A DNA stretch of 64,000 nt, taken from NCBI RefSeq assembly GCF_047303175.1, contig NZ_CP138945.1. One strand, given 5' to 3'. The DNA is from Prochlorococcus_E sp000760215 (GTDB lineage Bacteria > Cyanobacteriota > Cyanobacteriia > PCC-6307 > Cyanobiaceae). Both the position numbers and the translations under genes were made by a program. Shown piece after piece: positions 18,365 to 27,155 of the stretch. Numbering within the stretch: the first letter of the stretch is position 1; the number at the start of each line of letters is the position of its first letter. Below the pieces are notes generated by a model. The model ran no database searches, had not been told where the DNA came from, and saw only the letters and a program-made list of their open reading frames with translations.

Positions 18365-19272
18365 TTTCTTCTGCTGTTGATTTTACCCAGGATTGGCATT
18401 TTCCTTTTGCTTTTATATATCCACCAAAGGCCAAGACTGCCTAGGCAAATCATAAGAAAACTTATAAGTTGGGCAATCCGAATCCCTCCTTCGCAAAAAG
18501 GAGGGATTGAGCCTAGACAAAGCGGATCAGTCCTTAATCCCTCAATGTAAATACGGCCAATGCTATAGGCAAGTAGATATATGCAACTCAAAGCTCCTGA
18601 AGGTAGCTTAAGCAAGCCCTTTATGTTTAATCTGAAAAGAGAGATTAATAGAAAGAAAACTCCTAGATTCCAAATGGATTCATAAAGAAAAGTCGGATGA
18701 AAATAGATTTCATTAGAAAAAATTTCCGGCCTTGAACCATAGGGAATAAATAATTTCCAAGGTAGATTGGTTGGAATTCCAAAAGCTTCATTATTGAAAA
18801 AGTTACCCCAACGACCTATTGCTTGGCCCAGGGCTAGAGAAGGTACGAGAACATCTAGAGCATCCCAAAAAAATTCATTTTTAATTCTGCAGAAAATTAA
18901 TAAGCATAGTGCGCCCATTATTAATGCTCCATGAATAGCAATCCCGCCATTCCATATTTCAAGAAAGGCCGGTATTGGAATATTTAAGCTAAATAGATTT
19001 ATTGAACTCCAAAAGTTCAAGCCGCTATAATTTCTCCATTCAAAAGCAACATAATAAATTCTTGCTCCAATTACAGCACTTAAAATTAATACCGGCATTA
19101 AATCATTAAAAAAATCTTTGCGCAGATTTCGGTAATTTGCAAGATAGCTTGAAAGATTTAGCCCAATAAAAACAGCTATAGCTATAAGTATTCCATACCA
19201 CCTAAAGATCAAAGGTCCAACCTTTATAAGGTCAGTACCTGGAGACCTTAAGGTCAATAGAATAGGTTCCAT
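18361..19272 (-). CDS. lgt: Prolipoprotein diacylglyceryl transferase
   Basis: An inner-membrane enzyme that moves diacylglyceryl from phosphatidylglycerol to the lipobox Cys of prolipoproteins. The 303 residues form about seven membrane helices. The Lgt signature is complete: GQAIGRWGNFFNNEAFG (about 149-165), and HGALIMG near residue 114 matches the conserved His region. It lies between petA and cobM on the same strand: 20 bases after petA and overlapping cobM by 4, suggesting a common transcript. Confidence 0.96.
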   Translation of the reverse strand: MEPILLTLRSPGTDLIKVGPLIFRWYGILIAIAVFIGLNLSSYLANYRNLRKDFFNDLMPVLILSAVIGARIYYVAFEWRNYSGLNFWSSINLFSLNIPIPAFLEIWNGGIAIHGALIMGALCLLIFCRIKNEFFWDALDVLVPSLALGQAIGRWGNFFNNEAFGIPTNLPWKLFIPYGSRPEIFSNEIYFHPTFLYESIWNLGVFFLLISLFRLNIKGLLKLPSGALSCIYLLAYSIGRIYIEGLRTDPLCLGSIPPFCEGGIRIAQLISFLMICLGSLGLWWIYKSKRKMPILGKINSRRK

Positions 19273-19292
19273 CTATATATGTTAATTTAACT

Positions 19293-20225
19293 TCAAATTC
19301 CTTTTGCGGCTTGAACTTTTTCTACTTGCTTTTTCTTAAGTACTAGAAGGATTTGAGTCAATGCAACTCCAGCAAAAAACACCATTAAGCCAATAACTCT
19401 AGCTGGACTTTGAAGCACTATTTCTGTGTCTAGTTGTCCAAAACCACCCACATTTGGGTCTGTAGTAAGAGCTGAACCTGCATTTATTGCTTCTCCCTCT
19501 TTTACTATTATGTTCGAACCAGTAGGGATTGTTTCGGTTATGGAGTCGCCTTCTTCTGTTTGAATAGTTATATTGGTAGACCCATCTTCTTCACTTTTAA
19601 TTGATGATATGGTCCCTGAATTTGATGAAGTAAAAATTGTGTTATTACTTTTTTCGCCTGTGGGATAAACCTGCCCTCTACCTCTATTTCCACCTACGTT
19701 AATAGAATATTTTCCAAAGTGAATATCTTTATTTGTTGCGGGATCAGGTGAAAGAATTGGAAAAACTATTTCTTTATTTTGATCACCAGGTAAAGGTCCT
19801 ACTAAGATAATGTTTTCTTTCTCTTCACTATATTGAGTGAAATATACACCTTTAGTTTCTTCTTTTATATTATCAGTCCATCGATCTTGTGGAGCGAGTT
19901 TAAAGCCATCTGGGAGCATAACTACCGCTCCTACTTGAAGAGGTACTTTGCTTCCATCAGCACCTATCTCTTCAGTCCCAGGTTTATAAGGAATCTTTAC
20001 AGCGGCTTTGAAAACGCTATCTGCACCAACTGATTGAGGAACCTCGACTTGGGTTGTCATTTTTGCAAGATGACAATTTGCGCAAACTAATTTCCCTGTC
20101 GCCTCTCTTGGATTTTCATAATTTTGTTGCGCCCAAAAAGGATAAGCCCAGCTTTGAGATGGTGAGATAAGTAAGGTAAGCCCTATGATTATTGAGCTTA
20201 GAAAAAGAGAAAGTATGCTACTCAT
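19293..20225 (-). CDS. petA: Cytochrome f (cytochrome b6f complex)
   Basis: It carries electrons from the Rieske protein to plastocyanin or cytochrome c6 in the thylakoid lumen. The 310 residues have a signal peptide ending SWA at 25-27; the mature N-terminal Tyr28 is the unusual axial ligand of heme c, which is attached at CANCH (Cys48, Cys51, His52). A Ser/Thr/Glu-rich small domain follows the large one, and a single membrane helix near 277-300 ends in a basic stromal tail. It lies 50 bases after petC on the same strand, the usual cyanobacterial petC-petA operon. Confidence 0.98.
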   Translation of the reverse strand: MSSILSLFLSSIIIGLTLLISPSQSWAYPFWAQQNYENPREATGKLVCANCHLAKMTTQVEVPQSVGADSVFKAAVKIPYKPGTEEIGADGSKVPLQVGAVVMLPDGFKLAPQDRWTDNIKEETKGVYFTQYSEEKENIILVGPLPGDQNKEIVFPILSPDPATNKDIHFGKYSINVGGNRGRGQVYPTGEKSNNTIFTSSNSGTISSIKSEEDGSTNITIQTEEGDSITETIPTGSNIIVKEGEAINAGSALTTDPNVGGFGQLDTEIVLQSPARVIGLMVFFAGVALTQILLVLKKKQVEKVQAAKGI

Positions 20226-20275
20226 GATTTGGTTTTAATTAATGACTTAAAATGTAAGAGTTTGGCTAGAAGTTT

Positions 20276-20812
20276 TTATATCCACCATGGCTTCTCTCCT
20301 GTTCTGAAGTCTGTTTCTGTCCATTGATTTACAAATACGTTGTCTTCTTCAATTTCTATATGGGTTAAGGCTAATGAAAGCGGTGCAGGGCCTCTTACTA
20401 CTTTCCCATTCGCATCATATTGGCTGCCATGACATGGGCAAATATATTTGTTTGCTCCACTATTCCATGGGACAACACATCCAAGATGAGTACAGATTGC
20501 ATTGATTCCAAAATTCCCAATCGCTTCATCTCCTTCCACTATTAAATAAGTGGGATCACCTTTCAGGCCCTGAACAAGACTTCTGTCACCGGCTGGATGC
20601 TTTGCAAGCCAACTGCTAGCTGTTACTGCATTGCCAAGTTCATCTTTGGCTGTTGTTCCTCCGGTACCTCCTCCTGCTCTGAGAGGCATGAAAAAATTAG
20701 CCACAGGATATAAAGCACCTAATGCAACTCCTGTTGCTGTACCAAATGTAAGGAGATTCATGAACTGTCTCCTCCCCATTGAGGGCACATCGCTAGGACT
20801 CATTTGTGTCAT
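20276..20812 (-). CDS. petC: Rieske iron-sulfur protein (cytochrome b6f complex)
   Basis: It takes electrons from plastoquinol and passes them to cytochrome f. The 178 residues have a twin-Arg type N-terminus (GRRQFMNLLTFG) and one membrane helix (about 18-40), a Gly-rich hinge (about 47-53) and the [2Fe-2S] ligands Cys107, His109, Cys125 and His128, with the disulfide partners Cys112 and Cys127. The twin-Arg form implies use of the Tat pathway, and tatC is encoded only about 400 bases away. It is the first gene of petC-petA. Confidence 0.98.
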   Translation of the reverse strand: MTQMSPSDVPSMGRRQFMNLLTFGTATGVALGALYPVANFFMPLRAGGGTGGTTAKDELGNAVTASSWLAKHPAGDRSLVQGLKGDPTYLIVEGDEAIGNFGINAICTHLGCVVPWNSGANKYICPCHGSQYDANGKVVRGPAPLSLALTHIEIEEDNVFVNQWTETDFRTGEKPWWI

Positions 20813-20912
20813 GCCAGATGTTCAATCAGCTCATAATTGATTCCATTATGACCTGTAAAGGTACTTAAATGCTTTATAAAGAAGTTGATTTAAATATGAT
20901 TGAGTTGATTTT

Positions 20913-21257
20913 GTGCACAATGATTTGCCAAAAAGTTCTTGTAATCCTTTGGAAGTAGAGGAGGTTATCAATTTCTTATTGAATAGATGGGGTGTTTTAT
21001 ATGAGTTCAAGCTGGTCGTAAAAGGTAAAAGTCTTTACCTGCAAATTATGTGGGGTTTTCTAGAACAACAATCTTTTCCTTTAAGCGAGGCAGAGTATCG
21101 AGAAAATCTTAGCAATACCCTTGAGATTATTAATAGGCTTGATTACATCTCTGAAGTCAGGCAATGGTTAATTAATTTGGAAGGTAAACCTCGAGTTGGT
21201 AGAGCTCTTAGTTTGCCTTTGAGGGGGGGGAAGTTTTTGGAGGAATTTGTTCTTTGA
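20913..21257 (+). CDS. DUF3067 family protein
   Basis: A 114-residue protein of a family I recognise as DUF3067, found in cyanobacteria and plastids. The conserved core is LNRWG (about 23-27), LYLQIMWGFLEQQSFPLSE (about 46-64) and the C-terminal RVGRALSLPLRGGKFLEEFV. It has no membrane segment. The function is not established to my knowledge. The start is a GTG at 20913, with a TTG 12 bases later as an alternative. It is divergent from petC, and its last 50 bases overlap the 3' end of tatC on the other strand. Confidence 0.82.
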   Translation: MHNDLPKSSCNPLEVEEVINFLLNRWGVLYEFKLVVKGKSLYLQIMWGFLEQQSFPLSEAEYRENLSNTLEIINRLDYISEVRQWLINLEGKPRVGRALSLPLRGGKFLEEFVL

Positions 21258-21972
21258 ATTTTTCTGTAATTGCAACAAGCAAAACTCCTATAAGGAATAA
21301 AAATAAGATTGAACTCGCCAGTAACAACATAGTTATAGGATCAGTTGATGGGGTAATAACTGCACCTGCAATAGCAGATGAAATAAGAACCCATCTCCAA
21401 GCGGAAAGCATTTGTTTCCATTTCACAAGACCTAGAATGCCTAATAAGAACTGAAGTATTGGGACTTGAAAAGATAACCCTGTACCGAGCATTAGAAGCA
21501 AAACAAAATCCAAATACTTTTCAATTGACCACTGTGGCTCAACAACATCTGCTCCATAGTTGACTAGGAAATTCAAAGCTGCAGGTACAAGAGTTCTCCA
21601 AGAAAAAAATATTCCTAATATGAACAAAATTGCTGAGCAAGCTACTGCTGGTGCAATTAGCTTTTGCTCGTTTTTGGTAAGGCCTGGTAAAACAAAAGAG
21701 AGAATTTGAAAAACTATATAAGGCAATGCAATTATTAGCCCAGCATATCCAGCTACTTTTATTGATACAAATAGGAATTCACCTGGGGCAAGTTGAAGAA
21801 AACGAATTGAACCTGCAGGAGCTTCTAAAGCTTTAACTAAAGGCTTTATTAGTAAAAGAGATGAAAATGCGCAAAGAATAATGGCTATAAAACTTCTTAA
21901 AACTCTTTGCCGGAGCTCTTCTAAGTGACTAAAAAAGGACATTTGCTTGCCCTGGGGCGGCTCATTTATCAT
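21208..21972 (-). CDS. tatC: Sec-independent protein translocase subunit TatC
   Basis: The polytopic receptor of the twin-arginine translocase, which exports folded, often cofactor-containing proteins such as the Rieske protein. The 254 residues have six membrane helices and the conserved N-terminal FSHLEELRQRVLRS (about 13-26), with LAPGEFLFVSIKV near residue 61. A short basic tail (FKEQIPPKTSPPSKAN) ends the protein. No tatA/tatB gene is visible here. The 3' end overlaps the DUF3067 gene. Confidence 0.95.
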   Translation of the reverse strand: MINEPPQGKQMSFFSHLEELRQRVLRSFIAIILCAFSSLLLIKPLVKALEAPAGSIRFLQLAPGEFLFVSIKVAGYAGLIIALPYIVFQILSFVLPGLTKNEQKLIAPAVACSAILFILGIFFSWRTLVPAALNFLVNYGADVVEPQWSIEKYLDFVLLLMLGTGLSFQVPILQFLLGILGLVKWKQMLSAWRWVLISSAIAGAVITPSTDPITMLLLASSILFLFLIGVLLVAITEKFKEQIPPKTSPPSKAN

Positions 21973-22142
21973 TTGTGAGCAGATTAAGTAAAATTAGCAA
22001 AGAAATCTTTTAATAAAAATAAATACTTAGAATAATCATATTTTCAAAAACCCCTTGATATTTTTTTAGCATATATATTTATCTGTTGATTTAGATAATT
22101 TTTTCCCATCATTAACAAAATATATTTTGACTTTTAAAGATC

Positions 22143-22412
22143 TCAATTTCTATTCAATGATGCTGGGGTTTTAGTAGGGTCGGGAAGAATAAAAGGAGGG
22201 CAGTCATTTAAAGAAGATTTGCCATAGTTGGCATACTCTTTATATCCACCCATTTTCCCATTTGTTTTCATTAGTGCACTAATGAAAACAAGTAGAAGAA
22301 ATACAGTAGGTGCGCCTACAATTAAAGCAGCTCCGAAAATGTAGCCAACTAAAAACTCAGCAAAACTATGATTCCCTAGAAATTGATGAGAGCCAAGAAT
22401 AAATTCAAACAT
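22143..22412 (-). CDS. Conserved hypothetical single-helix membrane protein
   Basis: An 89-residue protein I cannot name. One hydrophobic helix (about residues 23-47, FLVGYIFGAALIVGAP then VFLLLVFISAL) is followed by a polar tail with GKMGGYKEYANYGKSS and CPPFILPDP. The organisation resembles small thylakoid membrane subunits, but I find no match to a named photosystem or cytochrome b6f subunit. The start lies 36 bases after the RqcH-like gene on the same strand. A photosynthetic role is only a guess from the lineage and neighbours. Confidence 0.65.
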   Translation of the reverse strand: MFEFILGSHQFLGNHSFAEFLVGYIFGAALIVGAPTVFLLLVFISALMKTNGKMGGYKEYANYGKSSLNDCPPFILPDPTKTPASLNRN

Positions 22413-22448
22413 TTAAAGTCCAGGATATGCATAAAATGATAAGTCATT

Positions 22449-24203
22449 TTATGCATTTTTTGTGAACTGCTCAAGATACTTTTCTCCGTTGGATGGTTCA
22501 GCCCATAAAACCTTGCCTTCTCTATGAGTTACCATCCCCGGCGCAGCTCCTTTGGGCTTGTTCAGCTTTGATGTAGGCACCATTAGTACTGATACTTTAT
22601 TGTTTTGCTTTGCTTTGCTAAAGAAGGCAGCTAAATCAGCACAGATTTTTAAATCAGGTTCTTTTATAGTCCCATTGACTGCTTTTATAACCACATGGCT
22701 GCCAGGAGATTCTTGAGCATGGAACCAAACGTCTCCTTTATTGGCATTTTTGAGGCTAATTAATTCGTTTTGTCGATGGTTTTTCCCTATTTGAATTGTT
22801 AAACCACTTGGGCTTTTGAGCTGAAGTAAATTTGTAGAAGCATTATTGGATTTGTATTTCCTTTTGACGATTTGTTGCTTTGACAAAATGAATCCTTCTA
22901 TATCTTCTTTGAGACTTTTAATGCTTTCTATCTTCTCACTCTGACTCTCATTTTTATTTTTGATAATATAATCCAAAAATAAATCTGTTTCATTGATAAA
23001 TCTAAGCATCTCTTTATGATGATTAATTCTTTCCTTTAAAATTAATTTTGATCGTTTGAACTTTTTCGCTTGTGAATATAATTTTTGAGCCTCTTTTACT
23101 TTTTCTTTACTTGGCTTGCTTAAACAAAGTATTTCATCAGCTTTTGTATATAAAGATTTGATTTGATTAGTTTGGGAGTATAGCTTTACTTGTTCGATTA
23201 AGTTTTTTTCTTCGGCTTCTTTTTTTTTGCATAGAGCTTTTGAGAGAGTCTTAAATATTTGCTTGAGGGCCTTTGCCTCTAAATGATTTTTATAGTATTT
23301 GCCAAGTGATATACCTATTTTCTCGTTGGAAGAAGCACATAATGTTTCTTGACTCCATACTCGATAAGGACTAGGACCATGAAAAGATATGCAAAAGTTC
23401 TCTTCCTCTAAATCTTTCAACCACTTGTTCCAGCTGGAAAATAAATCCTCCCAATTTTTATCTGTTAAATCATTAATTTTTAGATTGATTAATTTTTCTG
23501 CAGAATATTTATCATTACTTGCTAATTGAAGTAATAGATTGGGACTAATTCCTTGATAAGTTTCTTGAAATGCTTCTTTTACTGTTATTGGAAGAAGTGT
23601 GAGTTGTGTTTTCCATTCTTTAAATGAATAACTTCTTTTAGGCTCTAAGCCTTGCAATGGAGGAGGAGGGAAATATAGATCCCCTGTGCTTATTGGCCTT
23701 AAACGAGATTGGGTCGCTCTTATTTGTTTTCCTATTGTGATAACTTTCTTTTTCTTATCTAAAAACAATAAATTACTATGACGGCCCATTAACTCTAATA
23801 CTAGAAACTTTTCAAAGCTTCCTTTTGGACGAATAGCGAACCCAAACTCTACTGTTCGATCAAATCCATCTTGCTTTAATTGAATTAAAGCTAGACCACG
23901 GCCCCCACATTGAATTTGTTTGCTTAGAGTACTTTCGCCAATTTTTCTAGGAGGAGCTTCTATTTCTACAATCCTTGGAGACTCTGCATGCCAACTCAGC
24001 TCGATCCAAGTTAAGCCTTTTAAAGTCCTAAATGCGATTTGGATGCTATGTGTATCAGATTGCTGAACTTTCTCTAAACGACTTGGAATTACTTTCTTTC
24101 TTAATTCTGAGAGAACAGCCTTCAGACTGGTTATATCCATCATTTGAAGACGTAAATCACTCATATGATTATCTTGATAGTTGTTCGCAGATGTCATTGT
24201 CAC
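22449..24203 (-). CDS. NFACT-family protein, RqcH/Rqc2-like (ribosome quality control)
   Basis: The family binds stalled large ribosomal subunits and tRNA and adds C-terminal Ala tails; older annotations call it fibronectin-binding. The 584 residues show the NFACT-N region with FRTLKGLTWIELSW and LVLELMGRHSNLLFLD (about 135-150), a long coiled-coil middle rich in Lys/Glu (about 300-440), and the C-terminal NFACT-R domain with DVWFHAQESPGSHVVIK (near 500) and APGMVTHREGKVLWA. The start is uncertain: ATGs at 24203, 24197, 24164, 24143 and 24140 are in frame. It is divergent from gmk. Confidence 0.85.
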   Translation of the reverse strand: MTMTSANNYQDNHMSDLRLQMMDITSLKAVLSELRKKVIPSRLEKVQQSDTHSIQIAFRTLKGLTWIELSWHAESPRIVEIEAPPRKIGESTLSKQIQCGGRGLALIQLKQDGFDRTVEFGFAIRPKGSFEKFLVLELMGRHSNLLFLDKKKKVITIGKQIRATQSRLRPISTGDLYFPPPPLQGLEPKRSYSFKEWKTQLTLLPITVKEAFQETYQGISPNLLLQLASNDKYSAEKLINLKINDLTDKNWEDLFSSWNKWLKDLEEENFCISFHGPSPYRVWSQETLCASSNEKIGISLGKYYKNHLEAKALKQIFKTLSKALCKKKEAEEKNLIEQVKLYSQTNQIKSLYTKADEILCLSKPSKEKVKEAQKLYSQAKKFKRSKLILKERINHHKEMLRFINETDLFLDYIIKNKNESQSEKIESIKSLKEDIEGFILSKQQIVKRKYKSNNASTNLLQLKSPSGLTIQIGKNHRQNELISLKNANKGDVWFHAQESPGSHVVIKAVNGTIKEPDLKICADLAAFFSKAKQNNKVSVLMVPTSKLNKPKGAAPGMVTHREGKVLWAEPSNGEKYLEQFTKNA

Positions 24204-24227
24204 TTCTACCTGAATTAAATCAAAACT

Positions 24228-24782
24228 ATGACTGATAACAATGGGTTAACAGTAATTACTGGACCTAGTGGTGTAGGTAAAGGAACTCTAGTAAAGAAAT
24301 TGCTTAATAGTAGCAATAATATTTGGCTCTCAGTTTCTGCTACTACACGAGCGCCTAGGTTGGGAGAGAAGGAAGGGACGGATTATTTCTTTTTAAAAAA
24401 GAAGGATTTTAAGAATTTAGTAGAAGCCGGAGGTTTCCTTGAATGGGCCGAGTTTGCAGGGAATTTTTATGGGACACCTAGAGAAGAAGTTCAGAAAAAA
24501 CTTTCTAAAGGGAAAAAGGTTTTATTGGAAATTGAATTAGATGGAGCAAGACAGGTTCGAAATAGTTTTCCTGATGGATTCCAATTGTTTATTGCACCTC
24601 CAAGCTTTAAGGAGCTAGAAACTCGCATTAGAGCTAGAGGAACTGATTCGGAAGATGCTATTAGACGCCGCCTAAAAAGGGCATCAGAGGAAATTGATGC
24701 CCAAAATGAATTTGATGCAGTAGTAATAAATGATGATATAGATATTGCTTTTCTAGAAATTAAAAGGTTAATAGGTCTTTAA
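24228..24782 (+). CDS. gmk: Guanylate kinase
   Basis: It phosphorylates GMP to GDP with ATP. The 184-residue protein has the P-loop GPSGVGKGT (about 12-20), the GMP-binding segment SVSATTRAPRLGEKEGTDY (about 35-53), and the lid region near IRARGTDSEDAIRRRL (about 137-152). The length is normal. It runs toward psaJ, whose 3' end lies 17 bases away, and is divergent from the RqcH-like gene, with only 24 bases between the two annotated starts. Confidence 0.97.
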   Translation: MTDNNGLTVITGPSGVGKGTLVKKLLNSSNNIWLSVSATTRAPRLGEKEGTDYFFLKKKDFKNLVEAGGFLEWAEFAGNFYGTPREEVQKKLSKGKKVLLEIELDGARQVRNSFPDGFQLFIAPPSFKELETRIRARGTDSEDAIRRRLKRASEEIDAQNEFDAVVINDDIDIAFLEIKRLIGL

Positions 24783-24799
24783 AGCTTTGATTGAAAAGT

Positions 24800-24934
24800 T
24801 TATAGTCCAGGGTGGAAAAGGAGATCTGGAACAAAACGATTCCATTCAACGAGAATGCCTGCAGTGATTACTATCCAAATGGTTGCAACCACAGGTGCCG
24901 ATCTAAACCATTTTGTTGAAAAGATTTTAAACAT
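24800..24934 (-). CDS. psaJ: Photosystem I reaction centre subunit IX (PsaJ)
   Basis: A 44-residue protein read from the ATG at 24934: it begins MFKIFSTKWFRSAPVVA, has one membrane helix (VVATIWIVITAGILVEWNRF) and ends FVPDLLFHPGL. This matches PsaJ, a single-helix photosystem I subunit that contacts PsaF and binds chlorophyll and carotenoid. It lies 54 bases downstream of psaF on the same strand, the standard psaF-psaJ order. It is shorter than 60 residues, so easily missed by ORF length filters. Confidence 0.96.
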   Translation of the reverse strand: MFKIFSTKWFRSAPVVATIWIVITAGILVEWNRFVPDLLFHPGL

Positions 24935-24988
24935 AAGTAGCTGGTAGTTAGAAGATTAAGTTAATAGGATTAAGTATTCATAGTTGTT

Positions 24989-25540
24989 TTATCTAGGTCC
25001 ATTTAAAGAAATGTTTTCATCCTTTTCGCGGAGGTCACCATTTCTTCCTTGTTTATTTGCCTCAAAAGGCCAAGCGGCACCTTTGATTAAACACTTTCTT
25101 GCTAGAGCAAAGTCAATGAAAATTTCGTTTTCTGAAGGATTCTTGTTTTGTTTTGATGCTCTTAAGTACTCCCTGCCAGACCATCCAATTATTCCAGCAA
25201 TATAAATAAAGATATGACCAGGAATTAAAACATCTCCTTCATGATGCCTACTTGCTAAGGCTCCAAAAGGTTCAATAGTGGGAGTAATTACTAAGTGGGG
25301 CAGACCGTCATCTCCACAGGATGCTTTGCTATAACGCTCAAACCTGGCGATGTCTTTTGGCGTAGAAGCTCCAGCAGCTCGCTCTTGAAAGCGAGCATTG
25401 TCAGAACATGGTGTAAGCCCTGAGGCTATGAAATCAGTGCTGGGTCTGTCACGATTGACTGCTTCTCCAGCTGCATTAGCTAATGGAGCCAAGCCTAAAA
25501 CTAGGAAGGCAGATAGAAGAATTGAGAAGAGACGACGCAT
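24989..25540 (-). CDS. psaF: Photosystem I reaction centre subunit III (PsaF)
   Basis: A photosystem I subunit with a lumenal N-terminal domain near the plastocyanin/cytochrome c6 docking side. The 183 residues have a signal peptide (about 1-23, ending ANA), a lumenal domain with LTPCSDNARFQERA and CGDDGLPHLV (two Cys likely in a disulfide), then membrane helices around VLIPGHIFIYIAGIIGWSGREYL and the C-terminal ALARKCLIKGAAWPF. A polar tail of about 25 residues follows. The gene precedes psaJ. Confidence 0.97.
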   Translation of the reverse strand: MRRLFSILLSAFLVLGLAPLANAAGEAVNRDRPSTDFIASGLTPCSDNARFQERAAGASTPKDIARFERYSKASCGDDGLPHLVITPTIEPFGALASRHHEGDVLIPGHIFIYIAGIIGWSGREYLRASKQNKNPSENEIFIDFALARKCLIKGAAWPFEANKQGRNGDLREKDENISLNGPR

Positions 25541-25615
25541 TAGTTCGAATCCTTATTTAACCTGTCTTAAGTAGAACAGGATTAACTGTATCTAAGTTAA
25601 ATGAGATACGCCTAA

Positions 25616-26689
25616 ATGATGCATACTGTACTCGCCCTCGAAACAAGTTGTGACGAGACTGCGGCAGCTGTCGTTCAATTTCAGACCGATAGGTTTCGTG
25701 TTTTGGCAAACTTTATTGCTTCCCAAGCTAATGAGCATGCTCAGTGGGGAGGGGTTGTGCCGGAAATAGCATCAAGAAGACATCTTGAAAATATGCCCTT
25801 TTTGATAGAAAAGGCATTGGATAGATCTGAAATAAGTATTTCAAAATTAGATGCTATTGCCGCAACAGTTACACCAGGATTGACAGGAGCTTTGCTCGTT
25901 GGATCTGTAACAGCAAGGACATTAGCTTGCCTTCATGGGCTTCCTTTTTTAGGTATTCATCATTTAGAAGGGCATCTTGCATCAGCGCTTCTTTCGGAAA
26001 CACCTCCAATCCCTCCCTATTTGGTCCTCTTGGTAAGTGGAGGTCACACAGAGTTAATCCAAGTTGATAAAAATTTTATATACTCCAGAGTTGGAATGAG
26101 TCACGATGATGCAGCAGGAGAAGCCTTTGATAAGGTCGCTAGATTATTAGGACTTTCATACCCTGGAGGGCCTGCTATCGAGAAGGTTGGGAAGAATGGC
26201 GACCCCTACAGCTTTTCGTTGCCAAAATGCAGGGTGTCAAAACCTGATGGGGGTTTTTATCCATATGATTTTTCATTTAGCGGTCTCAAAACAGCTGTCT
26301 TGCGAAAGGTGGAAGCTATTAAATCCTTAGAAAAAGATATACCTGTAGCTGATCTCGCCGCTAGTTTTGAGAATGTAGTTGCAGAAGTTTTGGTTGAAAG
26401 AAGCTTGAAATATGCTCTTGATAATGGCATTTCGTCTTTGGTAATGGTTGGAGGAGTAGCTGCTAATAATCGATTAAGAAAGATGATGTTTGCAGAAGCC
26501 CGAAAAAAATCTATAAATGTTTATATGGCTCCAAAATCCTTTTGTACTGATAATGCCGCAATGATCGGCACGGCAGCTTTATTACGGTTATTATCAGGTA
26601 CAAGTCCTAGTTCCATAGGCCTTGGTGTTTCAGCAAGGTGTCGGATGGATCAATCTGATCTTTTGTATGAAAACAATCATCCATTCTGA
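25616..26689 (+). CDS. tsaD: tRNA N6-adenosine threonylcarbamoyltransferase
   Basis: With TsaB and TsaE it transfers threonylcarbamoyl to A37 of ANN-decoding tRNAs. The 357 residues have the ASKHA fold: LALETSCDETAAAVV at the N-terminus, the metal-binding HHLEGHLASALL (about 115-126), LLVSGGHTELI (near 140) and the C-terminal FCTDNAAMIG (near 308). ATG codons at 25616 and 25619 are adjacent, so the start may be three bases later. The family was once annotated as a glycoprotease (gcp). It is divergent from psaF. Confidence 0.97.
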   Translation: MMHTVLALETSCDETAAAVVQFQTDRFRVLANFIASQANEHAQWGGVVPEIASRRHLENMPFLIEKALDRSEISISKLDAIAATVTPGLTGALLVGSVTARTLACLHGLPFLGIHHLEGHLASALLSETPPIPPYLVLLVSGGHTELIQVDKNFIYSRVGMSHDDAAGEAFDKVARLLGLSYPGGPAIEKVGKNGDPYSFSLPKCRVSKPDGGFYPYDFSFSGLKTAVLRKVEAIKSLEKDIPVADLAASFENVVAEVLVERSLKYALDNGISSLVMVGGVAANNRLRKMMFAEARKKSINVYMAPKSFCTDNAAMIGTAALLRLLSGTSPSSIGLGVSARCRMDQSDLLYENNHPF

Positions 26690-26729
26690 ATCATCATTTA
26701 TAACTTTTCCTTCCCATTGGCATTAAGTT

Positions 26730-26912
26730 ATGAATTCTTCTGAAAAAGATAAAGAAAAGGCTGCTTCACCCGTTAGTAAAACCGAACTTAATTCTTGGAA
26801 AAGAGGTTTTACTCCTCAAGCGGAAATATGGAATGGTCGAATGGCTTCTATTGGATTGATTATAGGGTTGTTTTCTTTGATTTTGATCAATAATTTATTT
26901 GGAGGGAAATAG
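26730..26912 (+). CDS. hli: High-light-inducible protein (single-helix chlorophyll-binding)
   Basis: A 60-residue Hli/Scp protein of the extended light-harvesting family. The chlorophyll-binding signature AEIWNGRMASIGLIIGLFSL (about 31-50) matches ExxNGRxA within the single membrane helix, and the N-terminus is polar and charged. These proteins bind chlorophyll and carotenoid and protect photosystem II assembly intermediates. Prochlorococcus strains carry many copies; which one this is cannot be said. Confidence 0.93.
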   Translation: MNSSEKDKEKAASPVSKTELNSWKRGFTPQAEIWNGRMASIGLIIGLFSLILINNLFGGK

Positions 26913-27155
26913 TAGATTTATCTTTGTAAGTTAGTTTTAATGGAATCATCTTTGCCTTTTGGATTTTGAGCCTAATTATTCCAGTAATTTTCTTTGCATG
27001 TATTCAGTGATTTTATTTAATCTACGAATTCCATTTGAGATTTTTTGGAAAATACTCAATTTAAATTTTTACCAGATTTTTCATTTACATGACTTTAGTG
27101 GCTCAAGTTTATGTATTGAAGAAGTTGATACTGTTCAGCCATCATATGCTTCCCT